Shown here: positions 6,750-16,959 of the stretch, in pieces
How the letters are laid out: each line of letters starts with the position of its first letter
Numbering within the stretch: position 1 is the stretch's first letter
Assembly (NCBI GenBank): GCA_964590225.1
Contig: CAZPWS010000024.1
Span: 1 to 47,104 of the forward strand
Length of the DNA stretch: 47,104 nucleotides
Source of the DNA: JAEUSG01 sp964590225
Lineage (GTDB): Bacteria > Fibrobacterota > OXYB2-FULL-49-7 > JAEUSG01
Direction of reading: 5' to 3'
Position numbers and translations under genes: made by a program
Notes under the pieces: generated by a model
Database searches by the model: none
Told to the model about the DNA's origin: nothing
The model's input: only the letters and a program-made list of their open reading frames with translations

Positions 6750-9700
6750 TTATGCCCAATAAACAAGGTTCATGTCTATAATGTCTTCGATGTCGTTGCC
6801 TGCCGGTCTTATTCTTGCGCCGTAATTGAACTTACCAGCTTCAGCCGCTTTATAGGTTGCGCCATATTTTATTTCGGATCCATTCTGTTCTATTGGAGAT
6901 AGTGGGATGTACTTGATTTTATCGTTATGCAGTTTTTCCAAATGGGAAAATGAGATGTCCGGATCTCCTTTATCCTGTATAAGAACCATTTCGGCGGTAA
7001 CCTCATCCTTCGAAAGTTGTCCGATATTTGCTTCAATAAAAAAAGAAATTTCATCATTAACGGCCAAGTTGTCGCCATGGATACCGCTTATTTGGACATT
7101 TTTAATGTGCACGCCTGGGAATTTTGCGTTCATAGCTGTTTTTTGTTGGGAGAGTTTTCGCGCAAGTTCATAATGGTTTGCTGTTAGTGCGAAGTGCTTT
7201 TTCGCTGTAGGGACATACATTTTTTTCGCATAGTCTTTGAGCATCCGATGGGTGTTGAATTCTGATATGGTTGAAATAATAGACTGTTTCATCATTCTTA
7301 CCCATTTTTCAGGGATTCCGCCCATATTCCGTTGATAATACGAAGGAATAAGTTCGTTCTCAAGAATATCGTATAGGGAGTCTGAGTCTATTATATCTTG
7401 CATGTCCGTGTTGAGATATTCCTTCCGTTCTCCGATTGCCCAGCCATTTTGGCCGTTGTAGCCTTCGTCCCACCATCCGTCAAGAACACTACAGTTGATA
7501 ACACCATTCATGCCTGCTTTTTGTCCGGATGTGCCGGATGCTTCGAGTGGTCGGCGGGGGTTGTTGAGCCATACATCAGCTCCAGATATCAGGCGCCGTG
7601 CGAGCGTCATATCGTAGTTTTCTACAAATACTATTTGGCCAAGGTATTCGTCCTGTTTACACATTTGCGCGATATCCCTGATGAGATCTGCCCCGATTTT
7701 ATCGGCAGGATGGGCTTTCCCTGCAATTATGAACTGGACAGGATATTTTTTGTTAGACAGTATATTGCGAATTCTATCAAGGTTTTTCATAAATAGCGTT
7801 GCACGCTTGTAGGTGGCAAAACGGCGCGCAAAGCCGATTGTAAGAGCATTCGGGGAAAATTTCATAAGAAAACGGTCAAGTGTAGTTGGATCTTCTCCTT
7901 CTCTTGTCCAGTTGGCTGTAATCCGCTCTTTTATAGTGTTGTAAAGCTTGGTCTTGAGGAATAGATGAGCTTGCCAGAGTTGTTCGTCGGGAATTTTCAT
8001 GGCTTTATCCCACGACCATATTTTTAACAAATCTTCGTGCATATCAACAGAAGCATATTTTAACAGAAGATTGTGAATTTCAGAAGTAAGCCATGTGCCG
8101 GGGTGGACACCGTTGGTAATGTGGTCGATAGGGACTTCCTGTATCAGGAAACCACTCCATAATTCTTGCCACATTTCTTTTGATACAAGTTTATGCAGTC
8201 GTGAAACACCATTCCTTTTATTTGTGTATTTGAGGGCAAATACCGTCATTTCAAATGGGCCATGATCGCCGGCTTTTTTGTGCCCTGCATCTGAGAACTC
8301 CTGCCAGGAGAGGCCATTGTTTTCGATATAGTAGCGGAGGTAGTTCTCTACAAGCGATATATCAAATGTTTCGTTGCCGGCTGGAACGGGGGTGTGTGTG
8401 GTAAACACTGTGCTACCTTTAATGATTTCGCCTGCGGCTTTAAAATCAAGGCCAACTTTCTTCACAAGGTGCATAAGCCGTTCAAGTATTAAAAAGGCAC
8501 TGTGGCCTTCGTTAAGGTGGTAAACAGAGGGGGTTAATTCCAGCTCGTCAATAAGCCGAACTCCTCCTATGCCAAGAATTATTTCCTGTTCTATTCTTGT
8601 TCTCTTATCGCCGCCGTAAAGTTTTGAGGTTATTTCTCTGTCGCTTCCGTTATTTTCCTGTATGTCTGTATCTAAAAAGTAAATTTCGGTCCTTCCAACA
8701 AGCGCTTTCCAAATTCTTGCATAAACAGTTCTACCCGGAAAGTTAATTCCGATTGTCAGCCGTTCACTATTTTTTGTAACTTCGGTTAGGGGCATTCTGA
8801 AAAAGTCGTTATGAAAATAGTCAACTTTTTGTGTTCCGTCTTTGGAGATGCTCTGCTTAAAGTAACCATTTTTATATAACAGTCCGACACCAAAAAGGGG
8901 AAGATTTACATCCGAAGTTGATTTCATATGATCGCCGGAGAGGATGCCAAGACCGCCGGAGTAGAGTGGCAGGCATTCGTGTAGTCCGAACTCCATGGAA
9001 AAGTATGCTATTGGATGTTTTGGTGAAACAGGATCGAGTTCCTTTATTAGCGATCCTTTCATACTCATGTACTTGTCGAATTTCTGCATTACAGATTCGT
9101 AAAGAAGCATATAGCTTTCATTTTTTGATACAAGTTCAAGTTTGGCAGGATCGATAATTTCAAGGAGAGCAACCGGATTGCTGCTGATTTTCTCAAAAAG
9201 TATAGGATCGAGTCGCACAAATAGTTCTGTCGCGTCCGCGTTCCATACCCACCAGATATTGTGAGCAAGTTCCCGTAGTCTTTCAAGTTTTTTTGGAAGT
9301 GAGGTTATAACGGAAAACTGTTTGAATCGTGGACGGGAGCTGTTAGTACCGCGGAATGAGGAAATGTTTTTTGTATCACGAGTCGCTTCGGTCGCAGTGC
9401 TTCGTTGTATTCTTGTTTTGGCTTTAACAAGGGCTGTGTCGTAAGCTTTTGCGTAATTCTTAAACAGGTTTTCCCATGACGCCCCTCTGGCTATTTGGAG
9501 AGCTCCATTACGAAGTTTTTCCATGCTTTCTTTATCGAGAGAGATGACTTTCAGAATGTGAGTGGTAAGCTCTTTAACAGTTTCGGCCATATCAACAGAT
9601 TCGCGGTTGACTATTTTTATTGATTCGTTATCAGGATACATTGATTTTACCCATCGGCCAAAACCTGCGATATCCGTGCTTACTGTTGGAATAGCGAAGG

Positions 9701-10997
9701 CGGCGCTTTCAAGTGGAGTATAGCCCCATGGTTCGTAGAATGACGGATAAACTGTGAGGTCGCAGCCAGAAAGAGCCTCAAGGTATTCCATGTTTAGTAC
9801 ACCATCGTTTCCGTTGAGCTGTGCTGGCACAAGTATCAGGTTAACAGGCGACTCTTTCTCTGTGTTGTCGAGACCAAGCCTTGAAGCTGTGGCAATAAAT
9901 GGATCGGCTGATGCATCCCAGAGGGGGTGAGTGCTTATTGAGGAGTATTTTTCGCTTCTGAAAGAGTCGTTGGGTGGTTTTGCTCCTGCCATAGTAAAAC
10001 AGAATGCGATTATATTTTTCCCCGTTATTTTCTTTCTCTTCAGTTCGGACATTGTTGATAGAAATATATCCAGACCTTTGTTAAGATATTCGTATCTGCC
10101 TGATGTTGATATGATAACAGTTGTGTCATTCTCTATTTTCTTTTTTAGGAAATTAGATGCAAATTCTATGAGCTTCCTTCGGCTTTCAGAGCGATATTCC
10201 GGAGTTATTTCGGAATTAATTCTGTTGATGTTAAGCCCATTATGCAGTATGGTTCCCGTTTCAACACCAAGCATGTTTTTTGCTTCAATTGCCGTGATGT
10301 CGCTTATTGTAGTGAATAGATCTGCTTCTCTGGCAGAGGCTGTTTCCAGTGAGTGCTTTGCTGTTACCATTTGCTTGGCAGCCTCTTTGTCGGCATTGAT
10401 TTTTCCCAAAAGCTGGTACAGATTAGCACCCTGTTCACATATTTTGTGTCCAACAACCGTAGAATGTGCTGTATAAATTGTAGCTACCGTTGGCGCGTGC
10501 TTTTTAAGATGCAAAAGGCCTGCGCCGGATGTCCATTCATGAAAGTGTGCCAAAAATGTTGTATCGTTCCGAATTGAAGAGGCTGTTTCTATAACCTTTG
10601 CGGCAATTGTTGCAAAAAGAACAGGTTCCTGATAGTCCCACCCTCCGGTCATAGAATCAACACCAAAATCTTTCCATAATTGGTATAACAATCTGCTTTG
10701 ATCAATGGTGTCTGTGTATTTTACAAGGATAACGGGGGGCTTTTCTGGAATATTCCAATATCCTACTGCGGTTTTTATGCCTTCCTTTAAAAGCGCATCT
10801 GTAACTTGCGTTAATGGGGAATTACGGTCGTCTATAAATTCGGGGTTATGGTCAAAAAGGGGACCAATAAGGCAGTAGTTTTCCCCAAATTTCTTTATTG
10901 CTTCATGAATCTTTGATTTTACAACAGTATGTATTCCCCCGACTTTATTGCATACTTCCCAAGATACTTCAAATAGAAATGTGTTTTGATTATTCAT
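6750..10997 (-). CDS. Glycogen synthase (GT3) fused to alpha-glucan phosphorylase (GT35)
   Basis: 1415 residues with no stop or frame break. Residues 1 to about 560 are a GT3, eukaryote-like glycogen synthase: FEVSWEVCNKVGGIHTVV at the N-terminus, a TAHSTVVGHK segment, and FYEPWGYTPLESAAF with the paired glutamates of retaining glycosyltransferases. After a Ser/Thr-rich linker, a DUF3417 segment (LRELAHNIWWVWNADATELF) starts near residue 585 and leads into a GlgP-type alpha-glucan phosphorylase; the pyridoxal-phosphate lysine is in EASGTSGQKAGMNG near residue 1160. One part extends glucan from nucleotide-glucose, the other releases glucose-1-phosphate. The ATG at 10997 has a ggag site 9-10 bases upstream. 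The GH57 gene precedes it by 74 bases. Confidence 0.92.
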   Translation of the reverse strand: MNNQNTFLFEVSWEVCNKVGGIHTVVKSKIHEAIKKFGENYCLIGPLFDHNPEFIDDRNSPLTQVTDALLKEGIKTAVGYWNIPEKPPVILVKYTDTIDQSRLLYQLWKDFGVDSMTGGWDYQEPVLFATIAAKVIETASSIRNDTTFLAHFHEWTSGAGLLHLKKHAPTVATIYTAHSTVVGHKICEQGANLYQLLGKINADKEAAKQMVTAKHSLETASAREADLFTTISDITAIEAKNMLGVETGTILHNGLNINRINSEITPEYRSESRRKLIEFASNFLKKKIENDTTVIISTSGRYEYLNKGLDIFLSTMSELKRKKITGKNIIAFCFTMAGAKPPNDSFRSEKYSSISTHPLWDASADPFIATASRLGLDNTEKESPVNLILVPAQLNGNDGVLNMEYLEALSGCDLTVYPSFYEPWGYTPLESAAFAIPTVSTDIAGFGRWVKSMYPDNESIKIVNRESVDMAETVKELTTHILKVISLDKESMEKLRNGALQIARGASWENLFKNYAKAYDTALVKAKTRIQRSTATEATRDTKNISSFRGTNSSRPRFKQFSVITSLPKKLERLRELAHNIWWVWNADATELFVRLDPILFEKISSNPVALLEIIDPAKLELVSKNESYMLLYESVMQKFDKYMSMKGSLIKELDPVSPKHPIAYFSMEFGLHECLPLYSGGLGILSGDHMKSTSDVNLPLFGVGLLYKNGYFKQSISKDGTQKVDYFHNDFFRMPLTEVTKNSERLTIGINFPGRTVYARIWKALVGRTEIYFLDTDIQENNGSDREITSKLYGGDKRTRIEQEIILGIGGVRLIDELELTPSVYHLNEGHSAFLILERLMHLVKKVGLDFKAAGEIIKGSTVFTTHTPVPAGNETFDISLVENYLRYYIENNGLSWQEFSDAGHKKAGDHGPFEMTVFALKYTNKRNGVSRLHKLVSKEMWQELWSGFLIQEVPIDHITNGVHPGTWLTSEIHNLLLKYASVDMHEDLLKIWSWDKAMKIPDEQLWQAHLFLKTKLYNTIKERITANWTREGEDPTTLDRFLMKFSPNALTIGFARRFATYKRATLFMKNLDRIRNILSNKKYPVQFIIAGKAHPADKIGADLIRDIAQMCKQDEYLGQIVFVENYDMTLARRLISGADVWLNNPRRPLEASGTSGQKAGMNGVINCSVLDGWWDEGYNGQNGWAIGERKEYLNTDMQDIIDSDSLYDILENELIPSYYQRNMGGIPEKWVRMMKQSIISTISEFNTHRMLKDYAKKMYVPTAKKHFALTANHYELARKLSQQKTAMNAKFPGVHIKNVQISGIHGDNLAVNDEISFFIEANIGQLSKDEVTAEMVLIQDKGDPDISFSHLEKLHNDKIKYIPLSPIEQNGSEIKYGATYKAAEAGKFNYGARIRPAGNDIEDIIDMNLVYWA

Positions 10998-11071
10998 TTA
11001 GAGCTGTCTCCTAACTACTTTAATTTTATGCTTTTGAATACAGGATGTTTTTTACATCAGTTTGAAAATGA

Positions 11072-12262
11072 TTACATCCGTTGCTTCAGCGTTTCGAGTA
11101 GATCGTTAAGGATATTGGTATAGGTAACATATGCGTCGTAAGGTGATTCGTAGGGATTGAAATATTTGTGTACATCACCATCCGAAAACCACTTTGTACA
11201 CATGTAATAGAAGTGATCGGAAGTTAACAGCTTGCGCCATACATCGATTATACCGGGATCTTTTGTTTTAAGAACCCTTTCTTCCATGGAATAGACCATT
11301 TGTATTGCCGAGTCCTGAAGGGGATTGCCTATCCATGCAGTTAAATCTCTTTCGACATCTGCCCAGGAGGTAAAATGCGGACAGTCGATTGTTGCCATTG
11401 GGGTATAATACTTTGAAGCTTCTGATGGGGTAATAAAATTAAAGTCGCTATTATTGAGTACTTTTGCCGGCAATTCCTTCATAAATTCAAATATACCGGT
11501 ATCTGCCCACTGGTGTTCACCGAATGTTTCGTAGTCCATAAAAAGATTTATTATTTCACCATTTCCTGCAACTCTGTATAGCCATTTGGCGTATTTGTCT
11601 GTTGTAAGTGGCCAGTTATCCCAGCTTTTATTGCTGAAACGAAAGGCTATATCGTCGGATAACCGATAGTTTTTAAGAAGCAGGTTTAGCTTGTAGCAAC
11701 CGGACGGTTTATAGAGGAAATTTGGAGTACGCCAACCCAATATTTGGTCTGCGCCTTCAGCAATAATTGTCTTGTAGCCGAGCTCTTCAACCGTTTTTGC
11801 GACTTCATTTGAATATATAAGTTCTGTATTGCGGAATGTTGTCGCGGTTTTTCCGAATAGCTCTTTTATTTTTTCCTTATGAAGTTTTATCTGGCTTTTA
11901 AATTCTTTTTTAGAAAAGAGAAATGAAAGCGAATGATAGTATGTTTCGTTGATAAATTCAACACAGCCGGTATCGGAAAGTTTTTTGAATAGCTGTAATA
12001 CCTCTGGATTGTACTTCTCAAATTGTTCGAGTGCCATTCCCGAAATGGAAAAAGAACATTTGAATTTACCCTCGTATCTGTCTATCATTTCGAGTAGCAG
12101 GGTGTTCATTGGTAGATAGCATTTTTCTGAGACTTTATTGCAAATTTCCCTGTTTTTTACCTCGTCCTCGTAAAAATGGTTTACGCCAATGTCAAAAAAA
12201 GAATAATCCTGCTTTAGTCGGTAAGGTTGATGAACCTGAAAATAAAAACAAACGGACACCAT
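11072..12262 (-). CDS. GH57 family alpha-amylase-like glycoside hydrolase
   Basis: 396 residues, cytoplasmic (no signal peptide). The N-terminus carries the GH57 signature FQVHQPYR. FRNTELIY holds the likely catalytic nucleophile Glu, and MDYETFGEHQW holds the acid/base Asp region. Members of this single-domain group are found with glycogen debranching enzyme and GT4 genes in Bacteroidota-type clusters and hydrolyse or rearrange alpha-1,4-glucan; the exact activity (alpha-amylase or 4-alpha-glucanotransferase) cannot be told from sequence alone. It lies 13 bases after the GT4 gene. The ATG at 12262 is preceded by aggggcg, a fair ribosome site. Confidence 0.88.
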   Translation of the reverse strand: MVSVCFYFQVHQPYRLKQDYSFFDIGVNHFYEDEVKNREICNKVSEKCYLPMNTLLLEMIDRYEGKFKCSFSISGMALEQFEKYNPEVLQLFKKLSDTGCVEFINETYYHSLSFLFSKKEFKSQIKLHKEKIKELFGKTATTFRNTELIYSNEVAKTVEELGYKTIIAEGADQILGWRTPNFLYKPSGCYKLNLLLKNYRLSDDIAFRFSNKSWDNWPLTTDKYAKWLYRVAGNGEIINLFMDYETFGEHQWADTGIFEFMKELPAKVLNNSDFNFITPSEASKYYTPMATIDCPHFTSWADVERDLTAWIGNPLQDSAIQMVYSMEERVLKTKDPGIIDVWRKLLTSDHFYYMCTKWFSDGDVHKYFNPYESPYDAYVTYTNILNDLLETLKQRM

Positions 12263-12275
12263 ATATCGCCCCTAA

Positions 12276-13568
12276 TTAACCGGTAACAAGCGATTTGTAA
12301 ACATCGAGAATATTACTTCCGGCTGTTTCCCATGCCACAGATCGGAATTCTGCTTTGCATTTTCGTAAGCACTCCGCTGCATATTCTTCATCTGTGAGGA
12401 TTTTTGCTATTCTGTCCGCCAGTTTATGAACATCCCAGAAGTCAACAAGAAGAGCGCTTTTAAGGATTTCTGATACGCCGGACTGTTTTGATATTATAAC
12501 TGGGATATCGTATAGCAGCGCCTCAAATGGGGTGATGCCAAAAGGCTCCGAAACAGAAGGCATTACATAAAGGTCGCTCATAGCGAACATTTTTTCAACC
12601 TTTTCGCTATCGAGAAAACCGGTAAAATGAAACCTGTCCGCGATTTTCAGGTAGGCCATCCTGTTTATTATTCTGTGAAGCATGTCTCCAGATCCCGCCA
12701 TTACAAAACGGACATTTTTCATCTTTTGTAGTACAAGATTAGCTGCCTCTATAAAATAGTCGGGTCCCTTTTGCATAGTTACCCGTCCAAGAAACAGGAC
12801 AGTTTTTTCCTTTAGAGGACGGTTGATTTTAGTGCGGTCGAATGATCGGTTTTTGTTTACAGCGTTGTGAACAACCGCGACTTTATCTGGCGACTGCCCA
12901 TAACGGTTTACAATGATATTCTTTGTGAAATGGGATACGGCTATGATTTTATCTGCCGAATCCATTCCCTGTTTTTCTATTTCGTAAACCTGTTGATTTA
13001 CATTTTCACCGCTTCTGTCGAATTCTGTTGCGTGAACATGCAGCACAAGCGGTTTGCCGCTTGCTTTTTTTGCTGCAATACCGGCGGGTATTGTAAGCCA
13101 GTCGTGTGCGTGGATAACATCAAAAGATTCGGTAAACCCCATGTACTCGCCTACAACGGACAGTGCAGAGACCTCTGCCATTAGGTTTTTACCGTAATTT
13201 CCTGTGAAATTGAGGACGCTTAATTTTCTTTTTTCGACAGTTCCGCTTATTTCTGTTTGGACCTGACTAAAGGGTGTATCAAGGTATGTGCGGGTAAAAT
13301 ACGGCGAGATATCGAATCGTATCTTTGTTTCGGTTATAGTTTTGGTTTTTGCCTCACCAATCTTTCTTTCGAATTCACCGGAACGGATAATTTCGTCGGC
13401 AGCAACTATTTTGGTATGCGAGTTTATTTCTCTGCCCCTCTTTGTAGGCAGCACAAAAACAACTTCTACACCGTTATGCACGAGGCCTTTTGTAATGCCA
13501 AAACAGGCGGTTCCAAGCCCTCCGCTTATAAACGGCGGAAATTCCCATCCAAACATCAGTACTTTCAT
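12276..13568 (-). CDS. GT4 glycosyltransferase, glycogen synthase-like
   Basis: 430 residues with a GT-B fold. The N-terminus MKVLMFGWEFPPFISGGLG is the sugar-nucleotide/acceptor loop of glycogen-synthase-like GT4 enzymes. HVHATEFDRSG, LFLGRVTMQKGPDYF and SVSEPFGITPFEAL (the E-X7-E element) follow in order. It probably transfers glucose to a growing or primer glucan in storage-glucan metabolism, as suggested by the flanking debranching enzyme and GH57 genes. I place the start at the ATG at 13568, with aagga upstream, rather than the in-frame TTG at 13577. The gene begins 13 bases after the debranching-enzyme stop. A role in another glucan or glycolipid is possible but less likely in this context. 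Confidence 0.85.
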   Translation of the reverse strand: MKVLMFGWEFPPFISGGLGTACFGITKGLVHNGVEVVFVLPTKRGREINSHTKIVAADEIIRSGEFERKIGEAKTKTITETKIRFDISPYFTRTYLDTPFSQVQTEISGTVEKRKLSVLNFTGNYGKNLMAEVSALSVVGEYMGFTESFDVIHAHDWLTIPAGIAAKKASGKPLVLHVHATEFDRSGENVNQQVYEIEKQGMDSADKIIAVSHFTKNIIVNRYGQSPDKVAVVHNAVNKNRSFDRTKINRPLKEKTVLFLGRVTMQKGPDYFIEAANLVLQKMKNVRFVMAGSGDMLHRIINRMAYLKIADRFHFTGFLDSEKVEKMFAMSDLYVMPSVSEPFGITPFEALLYDIPVIISKQSGVSEILKSALLVDFWDVHKLADRIAKILTDEEYAAECLRKCKAEFRSVAWETAGSNILDVYKSLVTG

Positions 13569-13581
13569 TGTCTGCAATTCC

Positions 13582-15552
13582 TTAATTCGAGTTTCGTATA
13601 ACTACTTCAAGCACACGGCTTATTTCTGCAAGATTTAATGCGTGGCCAATACACCCTTTTGCAATATATGGCGGATTAGGGACAAACATTTCGGAAATCT
13701 GGAATAGACCATACCGTGTTAAATGTTCTTCCCACAATGTTGAAAAAGCTTCTTTGATCTCTTTTGCTACGACAGTAGGCGGAAAAACTTTCATCAGAGA
13801 ATCCATATACAATCCTGTTAGCCATGGATAAATCATTCCCTGATGTGCTGCTGCATCTCTTTCATCAACGGAGCCGACATAATGGGGCCGGTATCCAGAA
13901 TCTGATGGGGAGAGGGTACGGAAACCGAGGGGGGTTATAAGGTGGTTTCGCACAGTTGTAACTATTGGCGTTATTGAACTGTCGGGAACGGGCGAATATG
14001 GTAATGAAGTGGCAAAAAGCTGGTTGGGACGGATAGACCTGTCCTGTGTGTAGTCCTCATGGAGCCTATCCGCAAGGCAGTTTGTACTTTCGCACCAGTA
14101 AAGTTGCATGAAATTTCTCTCGATACTGTCGGTGATGTTTTCGATTCTGTTTTGGAGATGAGGATCAATTTTTCCTGAAAAAACTTCAATGGCAAACCGT
14201 AGGGCATTGTACCACAGTGCATTTATTTCTACAGGCGCGCCGTTTCTGGGCGTAGCCGGCCTGCCATAAGAATAGCCGTTCATCCATGTTAATGCTTGAG
14301 AACCATCACCTATAAACATGAAACCTTTGCTGTCAACTCGTATGTTGCGTGCCTTCCCAGTTGATATATCGCTGATTATTTTAAGGATAACTTTATGAAA
14401 TTCATTCTTAATTAATTCCCTATCGGCAATAGTGTCGTTGAGTTTTTGAACGGCGAGAACGAAAAGAAGGGAGACATCGGCGTTGTTATAAATGTGTTGT
14501 TCGCCGCCGATATCGAGTATGTCGGGCAGCAGACCATCTCTTTCACACTTGGCATACCTTTTAAGTATTTCAATGGCGGTGGATTTATCGTCGTTTGTAA
14601 ATAGTAGTCCAGGCAACGAAAGCATTGTATCACGACCAAGCCCTCTATACCAGTGATATCCCGCCCTAAGCACGGGTCTTTTTGCGTAGGAGATTGTGTA
14701 ATGTGCCGCGCTCCGTTTAAGTGTTTTAAGCGGTTCCGGTAACCTTGACAGGGACTTTGCAGCAAGGGCAATCGCTCTTTCGCCTTCTGCCCACTCTTTT
14801 AGGACGGTTTCTCTTGTTTTATGCGTTGTAGCGCGAATAATGAAGGAATCGCCTTTTTTTGCCTTAATCTCGAATACTCCAGGGCAAAAAAGATCTTCCT
14901 GATACTCATAGCCGCGGTTTCGTTCCTTTAGATATTCAAAATCATTCCACCATGTAGGTGAGGGGAAAAAGTTCGATTTTGTAGATGTTTCGACTATTAG
15001 TTGCGGCATTCCTTCGTATGGGTCTATCTTGAAACCGTTTTTTTCCGGAAAAGAACGAGGTCGGATGCTCATGTTTTGCTTCGATAACAGGTGGATTTCC
15101 CTGTATGCGAGCAGAGGGCTCAATTTAAAAACGAGTGGAACAGGGGAGGCAACAATGTCGTACCTAATAAGTATTGACTCTTTACCCTGCGGCATCATCA
15201 ATGTTTTAACAACTGTAATATCGCCAATTTTATAGGTGGTTACAGCCGTTGATTCGAAGGAAAAAGATTCTATGTACTGGTGGCCGGTTGGAGCGAAAAC
15301 CCCGGGGTGCTTGTTGGTGCTTAGGTGAAATGCCCTATTATTTATTGAAAGTACAGCTTCGATTTTTGAGAGCAGATTGTACAGTTTTCCATATTTTTCT
15401 ATCGGGACAACAAGAAGACCGTGATATTTTCTTGTGTGGCAATCGACAATTGTACTTGAAGCGTAAGCACCGGCACCATTAGTTAGCAGGTATTCTTTTT
15501 TGAAGGAGTATTCGAGATTTAGAACTTCATCTCTGCTGAACGACACATTCAT
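13582..15552 (-). CDS. Glycogen debranching enzyme (amylo-alpha-1,6-glucosidase type)
   Basis: 656 residues. The N-terminal domain (GDE_N type, about 1-230) starts EYLLTNGAGAYASSTIVDC and RKYHGLLVVP, which is typical of archaeal/bacterial GH133 debranching enzymes. The C-terminal (alpha/alpha)6 catalytic domain includes GYHWYRGLGRDTMLSLPG, LPDILDIGGEQHIYNNAD, and ALWYNALRF. It removes alpha-1,6 branches during glycogen use. No signal peptide. It is the first gene of the operon; a gga-gg site lies before the ATG at 15552 (ggaggcttaagaggcaaATG). The 267-base gap to dnaN should hold the operon promoter. Confidence 0.92.
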   Translation of the reverse strand: MNVSFSRDEVLNLEYSFKKEYLLTNGAGAYASSTIVDCHTRKYHGLLVVPIEKYGKLYNLLSKIEAVLSINNRAFHLSTNKHPGVFAPTGHQYIESFSFESTAVTTYKIGDITVVKTLMMPQGKESILIRYDIVASPVPLVFKLSPLLAYREIHLLSKQNMSIRPRSFPEKNGFKIDPYEGMPQLIVETSTKSNFFPSPTWWNDFEYLKERNRGYEYQEDLFCPGVFEIKAKKGDSFIIRATTHKTRETVLKEWAEGERAIALAAKSLSRLPEPLKTLKRSAAHYTISYAKRPVLRAGYHWYRGLGRDTMLSLPGLLFTNDDKSTAIEILKRYAKCERDGLLPDILDIGGEQHIYNNADVSLLFVLAVQKLNDTIADRELIKNEFHKVILKIISDISTGKARNIRVDSKGFMFIGDGSQALTWMNGYSYGRPATPRNGAPVEINALWYNALRFAIEVFSGKIDPHLQNRIENITDSIERNFMQLYWCESTNCLADRLHEDYTQDRSIRPNQLFATSLPYSPVPDSSITPIVTTVRNHLITPLGFRTLSPSDSGYRPHYVGSVDERDAAAHQGMIYPWLTGLYMDSLMKVFPPTVVAKEIKEAFSTLWEEHLTRYGLFQISEMFVPNPPYIAKGCIGHALNLAEISRVLEVVIRNSN

Positions 15553-15819
15553 TTGCCTCTTAAGCCTCCAAAAATAGCTTTAAGAATAACCATTTTACGA
15601 TAATATTCAATAAGTATCGCGCAAAAAGCAAGAAAAATGGTGGTCAAATACATCGTATGTTATCTGGAACATCTCTGAACATTACTTGGGAAATAACAAT
15701 AAGTTACGATGGTGTAATAATAGCTAAATAATATTGACATATTGTAACGCAAAAAAGCTTGATTTGGAGTGGTGAAAGAAGTTTAATTATACTAAAATTA
15801 ATCACTTGGGGAGCCATAC
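15553..15819. promoter_or_regulatory. Divergent control region, glycogen operon / dnaN
   Basis: 267 bases between two divergent genes, A+T-rich, so promoters for both directions must lie here. For dnaN the best sigma70-like candidate is TTGGAG (15764-15769), an 18-base spacer, and TATACT (15788-15793), 27 bases before the ATG; an isolated TTGACA at 15734-15739 has no good -10 partner. I could not pick a convincing promoter for the minus direction. I found no DnaA-box cluster, so it does not look like the replication origin. Confidence 0.35.
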
Positions 15820-16959
15820 ATGGTCATTACACTGAGGAAAGCGGAACTTTTGTCCACCCTTCAAAAGGTTGTTAACATAGTTCCTGCCCGTTCTACAATT
15901 CAAATAGTCACAAATCTTTGCATTGCGGTTTCCGATGGCAGACTATTAATCAGGGCAACAGATTTCGATCTTTCGATAAAGGCCTCTTGTCCTCTTGGCA
16001 ACTCGGACGGAAGCAGGGAGTTTATTGTTAATGCAGCCAAGCTTTTTGCTATTGTAAAGGAGATGCCAGAAACCGAAATTAAGCTTGATGCTTCCGGCGG
16101 TGAGTATTTAAAAATATCTACAGCCAATGATGAATTTAAGTTACCTCTTCAGACTTCTGAAAATTTTCCTGAATATCCCGAAGTTAAAGAGATTGCAGCG
16201 TTTTCGATTCGTGCAGAAACACTAATGGAGATGGCGGCTCGTGTAAAATTTGCTGTTGCGAAAGACACCACCAGGCCCGCCCTTAAAGGTGTCTTGTGTG
16301 AGTTGGCAGGGGATTCAATCCGCATGGTTGCTACGGACGGCCATAAACTTTCGCTTTGTAACGAAAAAAATGCTTTTGGTGTTGTCGATAAAAATATTTC
16401 CATAGTAATGCCTCCCAAGGTACTCGACCAGCTTGGCAAGACAGTTCATGATCCAAACAGCACAATTGCGGTTCGCGTGGGTAAAAATCTTGCTGAGTTT
16501 ACAGTGGGTGATACAAAAATAACAAGCAAGCTTATCGAGGAGGAATATCCTAACTATAACGAGGCTATTCCCAAAAAGACTACCAAAAGAGCCATTTTAA
16601 GGCGGGACGACCTTTTTTCTGTTCTAAGGCGTATTTCGGTTATGTCGAACAGTCGCACTCGGCAGGTTAAATTTGCTTTTAAGGAAAATGAGGTACAGGT
16701 TTCCACCTACGACCGTGACTTTAGGGGGGAGGGAAAGAGCTCTCTTTCTGCCACTCTTGAAGGCGAACCTGTAAATATGGGGTTTAATGCTGATTTCTTT
16801 ATTGAAATTCTTCGGTTGATGGATGACGATCAGGTTGTGCTAACAATGAACAGTCCACTGTCGGCTGCTTTGGTTAAGCCTTTCGATGAGGCTAAGGCCG
16901 AAAGAATGCTCTTCCTGATTATGCCGTTGCGCTTACTTGACGATGAGATGAATGATTAA
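15820..16959 (+). CDS. dnaN: DNA polymerase III beta subunit (sliding clamp)
   Basis: 379 residues, the family's normal length, made of three similar clamp domains of about 120-130 residues. Recognisable stretches are LLIRATDFDLSIKA in domain I, FAVAKDTTRPALKGVL and MVATDGHKLSL in domain II, and the C-terminal LFLIMPLRLLDD, the usual end of bacterial clamps (close to LIMPMRL). The dimeric ring holds the replicative polymerase on DNA and serves as a docking site for repair factors. The ATG at 15820 follows ggggag. Unusually it stands apart from dnaA, recF and gyrB and overlaps by 8 bases a gene for a secreted protein. Confidence 0.95.
   Translation: MVITLRKAELLSTLQKVVNIVPARSTIQIVTNLCIAVSDGRLLIRATDFDLSIKASCPLGNSDGSREFIVNAAKLFAIVKEMPETEIKLDASGGEYLKISTANDEFKLPLQTSENFPEYPEVKEIAAFSIRAETLMEMAARVKFAVAKDTTRPALKGVLCELAGDSIRMVATDGHKLSLCNEKNAFGVVDKNISIVMPPKVLDQLGKTVHDPNSTIAVRVGKNLAEFTVGDTKITSKLIEEEYPNYNEAIPKKTTKRAILRRDDLFSVLRRISVMSNSRTRQVKFAFKENEVQVSTYDRDFRGEGKSSLSATLEGEPVNMGFNADFFIEILRLMDDDQVVLTMNSPLSAALVKPFDEAKAERMLFLIMPLRLLDDEMND

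Noticed and set aside
6750..10997. Assembly artefact joining two genes
   Set aside because: Both halves are complete, joined by a plausible linker in a single uninterrupted frame; a chimera would rarely keep the frame.
15553..15819. Replication origin next to dnaN
   Set aside because: No DnaA-box cluster and no dnaA; the region just looks like a divergent promoter area.
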